This document shows positions 59,956 to 64,000 of a DNA stretch of 64,000 nt, in pieces. Made by a program: the position numbers and the translations under genes. Within the stretch, counting starts at the first letter, position 1; each line of letters starts with the position of its first letter. This DNA comes from Actinomadura sp. WMMA1423 (GTDB lineage: Bacteria; Actinomycetota; Actinomycetes; Streptosporangiales; Streptosporangiaceae): NCBI RefSeq assembly GCF_006547145.1, contig NZ_CP041244.1:7502001-7566000 (forward strand). The letters run 5' to 3'. The notes under the pieces were generated by a model. The model saw only the letters and a list, made by a program, of their open reading frames with translations. It did not search any database and had not been told where the DNA came from.

Positions 59956-60688
59956 AACCCCCGTCACGAGCCGGGCGATCCTCACGCCACGGTGCGGGTG
60001 TGTTGTGCCCGTGCAGGTTGGTGTCGTGTCGCTGCGGTCGCCCGGCTCGACGGGCATGCGCGTTGCGCTCGCTGCGCTCGCTCCACGCGCCTGCCCGTGC
60101 GGGGGCTGAGGTCCGGTCCAAGAGGGGCCGGGGGGTTCTCAGCCAAAAGTCGGCCCGTGGACGAGGCATGCGGGGTGCGGTCCACGAGGGCTGGCGGTTT
60201 CTCGGCTGAGAGTCGGTTCCGTGTGAACGGGCGACGTGAGTCTTGGGGCCGGTGGATGTCCGGCGTTTTACATTCCAGGAGTGGGGCGCGGGGCGGTAAC
60301 GCCGGGCTCTGGAGGGCCGTGCGCCTCATCATGAGGTGGTAGATCCTCGTTCGAGGGTTGGGCTTTTCTGCGGCGGGCGGGGCGGGTTCGCGGCGCCGAT
60401 TCGTTCGTGTCGGGGCCGGGGGGTGTGTGCGGGCGGGGGCGACCCCCTAAGATCCTCGTTTACCCGGTGGCGTCGGGTGTCCCTGGGTGCCGTGCGCACT
60501 CCGGGACGTCGTGCCGCGGGGCGGTTGGAGATCAGGCCGCCGGGTTCTCTTTATGGAAAACCGGGCTGGTCAGGACGCGTTTTTTTCGCGACGCGCGGCG
60601 CGGGGGTGACTGCCCGGGCAGGTGCGCGCACGTTACGATGGACGCGCCGCTATACACGCCCGTCAATCATGAAGGGCTCCCTTTCTTC
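59956..60688. other. Long intergenic region between ndk and mreB
   Basis: About 730 bp with no supportable gene. It holds a 38-39-bp imperfect direct repeat (60115-60153 and 60179-60216, both starting GGTCCA and ending AGTCGG), a second copy of the GGGGGCGACCCCC hairpin (60435-60447), a repeated AGATCCTCGTT near 60341 and 60450, and a -10-like TACGAT at 60634-60639 upstream of mreB. The mreB promoter is probably there. Confidence 0.6.
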
Positions 60689-61723
60689 ATGGGTAACAAG
60701 CTGTCGTTTCTTGGCCGTGACATGGCGGTCGATCTTGGTACCGCCAACACCCTGGTGTACGTGCGCGGGCGTGGCATCGTCCTCAACGAACCCTCCGTGG
60801 TGGCGATCAATACCAATACCGGGAAGATCGTCGCGGTGGGCATCGAGGCGAAGCGGATGATCGGCCGCACACCGGGCAACATCGTCGCGGTCCGTCCGCT
60901 GAAGGACGGCGTCATCGCCGACTTCGACGTCACCGAACGGATGCTGCGCTACTTCATCCAGAAGGTGCACAAGCGCCGGCACTTCGCCAAGCCGCGGATC
61001 GTCGTGGCCGTGCCGAGCGGGATCACCGGGGTGGAGCAGCGCGCGGTGAAGGAGGCCGGCTACCAGGCCGGCGCCCGCCGCGTCTACATCATCGAGGAGC
61101 CCATGGCCGCCGCGATCGGCGCCGGGCTGCCCGTCTACGAACCCACCGGCAACATGGTCGTCGACATCGGCGGCGGCACCACCGAGGTCGCGATCATCTC
61201 CCTCGGCGGGATCGTCACCAGCCAGTCGGTCCGCGTCGGCGGCGACGAACTCGACCAGGCCGTGATCTCTTTCTCCAAGAAGGAGTACTCCCTGATGCTC
61301 GGGGAACGCACCGCGGAGGAGATCAAGATGGCGATCGGTTCGGCCTATCCCGGCGGCGACGAGGAGCCGCACGCCGAGATCCGGGGCCGCGACCTCGTCA
61401 GCGGGCTGCCGAAGACCGTCGTGATCTCCGCCGAGGAGGTCAGGCGGGCGATCGAGGAACCGGTCAACGCCGTGGTGGACGCGGTGAAGACCACCCTCGA
61501 CAAGTGCCCGCCCGAACTGTCCGGCGACATCATGGACCGCGGGATCGCGCTCACCGGCGGCGGTGCGCTGCTGAAGAACCTCGACGAACGGCTCCGCGAG
61601 GAGACCGGGATGCCCATCCACCTGGTGGACAACCCGCTCGACTCGGTGGTGCTCGGCACGGGCAAGTGCGTCGAGGACTTCGAGTCGCTCCGGCAGGTCC
61701 TCGTGCCGGAACCGCGGCACTGA
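60689..61723 (+). CDS. mreB: MreB, actin-like cell-shape protein
   Basis: A 344-residue MreB. Phosphate motif 1 is DLGTANTLVYVRGRGIVLNEPSVVA; DIGGGTTEVAIISLGGIV is phosphate 2; and LTGGGALLKNLDERLREETG is the adenosine motif. It polymerises along the membrane and organises lateral wall or, in sporulating actinomycetes, spore-wall synthesis. The ATG was chosen because the longer frame upstream runs into promoter sequence. It heads the mreBCD-mrdA operon. Confidence 0.97.
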   Translation: MGNKLSFLGRDMAVDLGTANTLVYVRGRGIVLNEPSVVAINTNTGKIVAVGIEAKRMIGRTPGNIVAVRPLKDGVIADFDVTERMLRYFIQKVHKRRHFAKPRIVVAVPSGITGVEQRAVKEAGYQAGARRVYIIEEPMAAAIGAGLPVYEPTGNMVVDIGGGTTEVAIISLGGIVTSQSVRVGGDELDQAVISFSKKEYSLMLGERTAEEIKMAIGSAYPGGDEEPHAEIRGRDLVSGLPKTVVISAEEVRRAIEEPVNAVVDAVKTTLDKCPPELSGDIMDRGIALTGGGALLKNLDERLREETGMPIHLVDNPLDSVVLGTGKCVEDFESLRQVLVPEPRH

Positions 61724-61732
61724 TTCGGACAT

Positions 61733-61773
61733 GGCTCGCAGGAGGGCGTGAGGGGCCGTCCCTCCGGCGAGCC
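61733..61773 (+). promoter_or_regulatory. Hairpin between mreB and mreC
   Basis: GGCTCGC and GCGAGCC pair, with an inner GGAGGG / CCCTCC stem, just after the mreB stop. It is flanked by near-identical GATTCGGACAtGG / GATTCGGACAcGG. It could attenuate or stabilise the operon RNA; no U-tract follows. Confidence 0.45.
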
Positions 61774-61865
61774 GATTCGGACACGGTCCGCCGAGGGGGA
61801 CGTGGGGGCGTTCCACCTCGTGAGGCACTGGGCTCCCGGCGGACCAGGGAACGGGAGGTCGGTGC

Positions 61866-62855
61866 GTGAAGGACACCCGTCGCACCCGCGTGGTACTCGG
61901 CGCGCTGCTGGTCGCGGCGCTCGCGATGATCACCATCGACTACCGCGGTGGGCAGGACTCGCCGCTCAGCGGCCTGCGCGGCCTCGGCGCGACGGTGTTC
62001 GGCCCGGTGGAGCGGGCGTCGGCGTCCGTCGTGCGGCCGGTGGGCAACACCTTCGACGCGATCACCGACGCGCCGGGCGAGCGGCGCCGCGCCGACGGCC
62101 TCGAGCGGCAGAACCAGCGGCTGCGCGAGCAGCTGCGCTCCAGCCGCCTCGACCAGGACCGGTCCGCGCAGCTGCGCAGGCTGCTCGGCACCGCCGGGAT
62201 GGGCGGCTACCGCATCCACGCCGCGCAGGTGATCTCCGCCGGGCAGGGCTTCGAGGACACCGTCACCATCGACGTCGGCAGCAGCAGCGGCATCAAGCCC
62301 GACATGACCGTGATGAGCGCCGAGGGTCTCGTCGGCCGCATCACCCGCGTCGGGCCCGCGACGTCCACGGTGCTGCTCGCCACCGACCAGACCTCCTCCA
62401 TCGGCTCCCGCCTCGAGGAGTCCAAGGAGATCGGCATCACCCAGGGCCGGGGGCGCCGCGGCCTCGGCCGGGGCGGCGCCACGCCGCTGCGGTTCCAACT
62501 GCTGGACGCCGCCGCGCCGATCCGGGTGGGCCAGCGGATCGTCACGCTCGGATCGCAGGGCCAGCGGCCCTACGTCCCCGGCGTCCCGATCGGCGAGGTG
62601 GAGCGGATCGAGAAGTCCACCAGCGGGCTGACCCGCACCGCCTACGTCCGCCCGTTCGTCCGGTTCACCAGCCTGGACGTCGTCGCCGTCGTGGTCGCCC
62701 CGCCGAAGACCGACCCTCGCGACGCCGTCCTGCCGCCCAAGCCCCCGCCGCCCCCGAGCCCGACGCCGACCGCGACGCCGTCGGCGAGCAAGAGCCCCAA
62801 GGCCAAGCCGCGCCGCTCGAAGAGCCCGTCCACGAATCCGACCCGGGGGGACTGA
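61866..62855 (+). CDS. mreC: MreC, cell-shape scaffold protein
   Basis: A 329-residue MreC. One N-terminal membrane helix (VVLGALLVAALAMITIDY) is followed by a coiled coil (RADGLERQNQRLREQLRSSR) and the beta-barrel MreC domain (IDVGSSSGIKPDMTVMSAEG, VTLGSQGQRPYVPGVPIGEV). The last 50 residues are Pro/Ser/Lys-rich, not needed for the family. It is extracytoplasmic and links MreB to penicillin-binding proteins. Start GTG. Confidence 0.96.
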   Translation: MKDTRRTRVVLGALLVAALAMITIDYRGGQDSPLSGLRGLGATVFGPVERASASVVRPVGNTFDAITDAPGERRRADGLERQNQRLREQLRSSRLDQDRSAQLRRLLGTAGMGGYRIHAAQVISAGQGFEDTVTIDVGSSSGIKPDMTVMSAEGLVGRITRVGPATSTVLLATDQTSSIGSRLEESKEIGITQGRGRRGLGRGGATPLRFQLLDAAAPIRVGQRIVTLGSQGQRPYVPGVPIGEVERIEKSTSGLTRTAYVRPFVRFTSLDVVAVVVAPPKTDPRDAVLPPKPPPPPSPTPTATPSASKSPKAKPRRSKSPSTNPTRGD

Positions 62856-62856
62856 C

Positions 62857-63456
62857 GTGCTGAACCCGCCCGAGGCCTCGCCGGCCGGCCGCGCCGCGGT
62901 GACCGCCGTGGTGATCGTCGCGGCCCTGATCCTTCAGGTGTCGGTGGCGAACCGGCTCCCGCTGCCCGGCGGCGTCCAGCCCGACCTGGTGCTGCTGGCC
63001 GTGGTCGCGCTCGCGCTCGTCGCGGGCTCGACGACCGGGATGGTCGCGGGCTTCCTCGCGGGCCTCGCCGCCGACATCATCCCGCCCGCCGACCACACCA
63101 TCGGCCGGTACGCGCTCGTCTACTGCCTCATCGGGTACCTGTGCGGCGCCGCTTCCGCCGAGATGGACCGCCAGTCCGCCGTACCGTTCCTGGCCGTCGC
63201 CGCCGGGGCGCTCGCCGGGACCGTGCTCTACGCGGGCACCGGCATGATGCTCGGCGACCCGCGCGCCGGGTGGGCGACCGTGTCGAGCATGGTGCCGCTG
63301 CAGGTGCTCTACGACGTCATCGCGAGCCCGTTCGTCGTGTGGGCGGTCCTGCGCGCCACCCGCCGGTACGAACGCGGCGAGCGCGCCCGGGGCGACCGCC
63401 TGGCGGTGCCCGCCGCCCGCTACCGCGCGATGACGGGGCGGAGCGGGAACCTGTGA
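62857..63456 (+). CDS. mreD: MreD, integral membrane protein of the elongasome
   Basis: A 199-residue protein with five to six membrane helices (AAVTAVVIVAALILQVSVAN, LLAVVALALVAGSTTGMVAG and others), and PLPGGVQPDLVLL, a family motif. The start is GTG 1 nt after the mreC stop. It joins MreC and the PBP2/RodA complex. The stop overlaps the mrdA start as GTGA. Confidence 0.95.
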   Translation: MLNPPEASPAGRAAVTAVVIVAALILQVSVANRLPLPGGVQPDLVLLAVVALALVAGSTTGMVAGFLAGLAADIIPPADHTIGRYALVYCLIGYLCGAASAEMDRQSAVPFLAVAAGALAGTVLYAGTGMMLGDPRAGWATVSSMVPLQVLYDVIASPFVVWAVLRATRRYERGERARGDRLAVPAARYRAMTGRSGNL

Positions 63457-64000
63457 ATCCGAGGACCCACTTCCGCCTGGTCGTCCTGTACGTGCTCGTA
63501 GCCGCCCTGCTGCTCGTCCTGATCGGGCGCATGTGGGCGCTCCAGGTCCTGGAGGGCGCGCACTACAGGGCGATCGCCGCCGAGAACCGCACCCGCGACA
63601 TCGTCGTCCCCGCCACCCGCGGCATGATCCTGGACGACCGCGGCAGGCCCCTCGTGCGCAACCGCAGCGCGCTCGTCGTGTCGGTCGACCGCACGACCCT
63701 GTCGCGGCAGAAGGACGGCGGCAAGACCGTCCTGCGGCGGCTCGCGGGCGTGCTCGACGTGACCCCCGACGAGATCACCAAGCGGATCCGGCTGTGCGGG
63801 CCCGGCATCAAGCGCCCCTGCTGGCCCGGCTCCCCGTACCAGCCGATCCCGGTCGAGGACCACGTCGATCCCAAGCGCGCTCTGCAGATCATGGAGCGGC
63901 AGGAGGACTTTCCCGGGATCACCGCGCAGGTCCAGGCCGTCCGCGACTACCCCGAGCCGGAGGGCGCCAAGCCCGCGCAGATGCTCGGCTACCTCCAGCC
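63453..64000 (+). CDS. mrdA: Penicillin-binding protein 2, N-terminal part (runs off the window)
   Basis: The 182 codons present encode an N-terminal membrane helix (RLVVLYVLVAALLLVLIGRM) and the start of the PBP dimerisation domain (YRAIAAENRTRDIVVPATRG, MILDDRGRPLVRN). The transpeptidase domain lies beyond the edge. The GTG overlaps the mreD stop. The conserved position after mreD and the pedestal sequence identify it as the PBP2 of the elongasome. No frameshift is seen in the part present. Confidence 0.92.
   Translation, partial: MNPRTHFRLVVLYVLVAALLLVLIGRMWALQVLEGAHYRAIAAENRTRDIVVPATRGMILDDRGRPLVRNRSALVVSVDRTTLSRQKDGGKTVLRRLAGVLDVTPDEITKRIRLCGPGIKRPCWPGSPYQPIPVEDHVDPKRALQIMERQEDFPGITAQVQAVRDYPEPEGAKPAQMLGYLQ

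Noticed and set aside
59936..60447. 6C-type regulatory RNA in the ndk-mreB gap
   Set aside because: There are C-rich hairpins, but not the two adjacent stem-loops with C-rich loops that define the 6C motif.

Overview
The window comes from a high-GC actinomycete chromosome. GTG and TTG starts, many 4-nt stop/start overlaps, F420-type and mycolic-style steroid genes, and the gene order tig-clpP1-clpP2-clpX ... valS ... folC-DUF4233 ... ndk ... mreB-mreC-mreD-mrdA all fit an order such as Streptosporangiales (Actinomadura-like). This is an inference from gene content and order; there is no rRNA in the window.

Layout. (1) 1-9.1 kb: a leftward steroid/lipid-type operon (CYP51-like P450, its 3Fe-4S ferredoxin, SnoaL-like protein, DapB-like reductase, hydroxysteroid-type SDR, KstD-like flavoprotein, alpha/beta hydrolase). 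It diverges from an F420-dependent oxidoreductase gene; the promoter region holds KstR-like boxes at both ends and two TGGACA-NN-TGTCCA boxes between them. (2) 9.1-14.5 kb: mixed accessory genes, a MenC/NSAR-type enolase-superfamily enzyme, an amino-acid-oxidase-like flavoprotein, and decayed DNA including an IS630 transposase remnant. (3) 14.5-21.8 kb: a compact five-gene leftward operon of uncharacterised families (recognised as SCO2521 to SCO2525-like), including a P-loop protein whose catalytic lysine is arginine. A GNAT acetyltransferase and a membrane protein diverge from it. This is the best candidate here for an undescribed system. (4) 21.9-25.3 kb: an SDR-MerR pair with a 19-bp-spacer promoter, tRNA-Gly, tRNA-Pro, and an intact IS481-type element sitting against the tRNA-Pro 3' end, bounded by 18-bp direct repeats.

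(5) 25.3-36 kb: a stand-alone alanyl-tRNA synthetase with a strongly structured leader, HxlR/YceI, a hydrolase-HAD pair, a secreted CBM2-FnIII-GH18 chitinase, MarR/cupin, and a two-component system. (6) 36-45 kb: tex with a Gly/Gln/Asn repeat tail, a drug/metabolite transporter, then tig and the clp protease operon. (7) 45-51 kb: an accessory block between clpX and valS (TetR/SGNH hydrolase, histone-deacetylase-like hydrolase, LuxR regulator, second two-component system). (8) 51-64 kb: valS, an anchored NGTGP-repeat protein, two divergent FolC-family genes, a DUF4233 membrane protein, an MFS-like permease, ndk, and the cell-shape operon mreB-mreC-mreD-mrdA; mrdA runs off the right edge.

The conserved backbone (proteostasis, translation, folate, nucleotide and cell-wall elongation genes) lies on the plus strand. 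Most accessory modules consist of a regulator next to a divergent or adjacent enzyme gene, with a visible dyad in the shared promoter.
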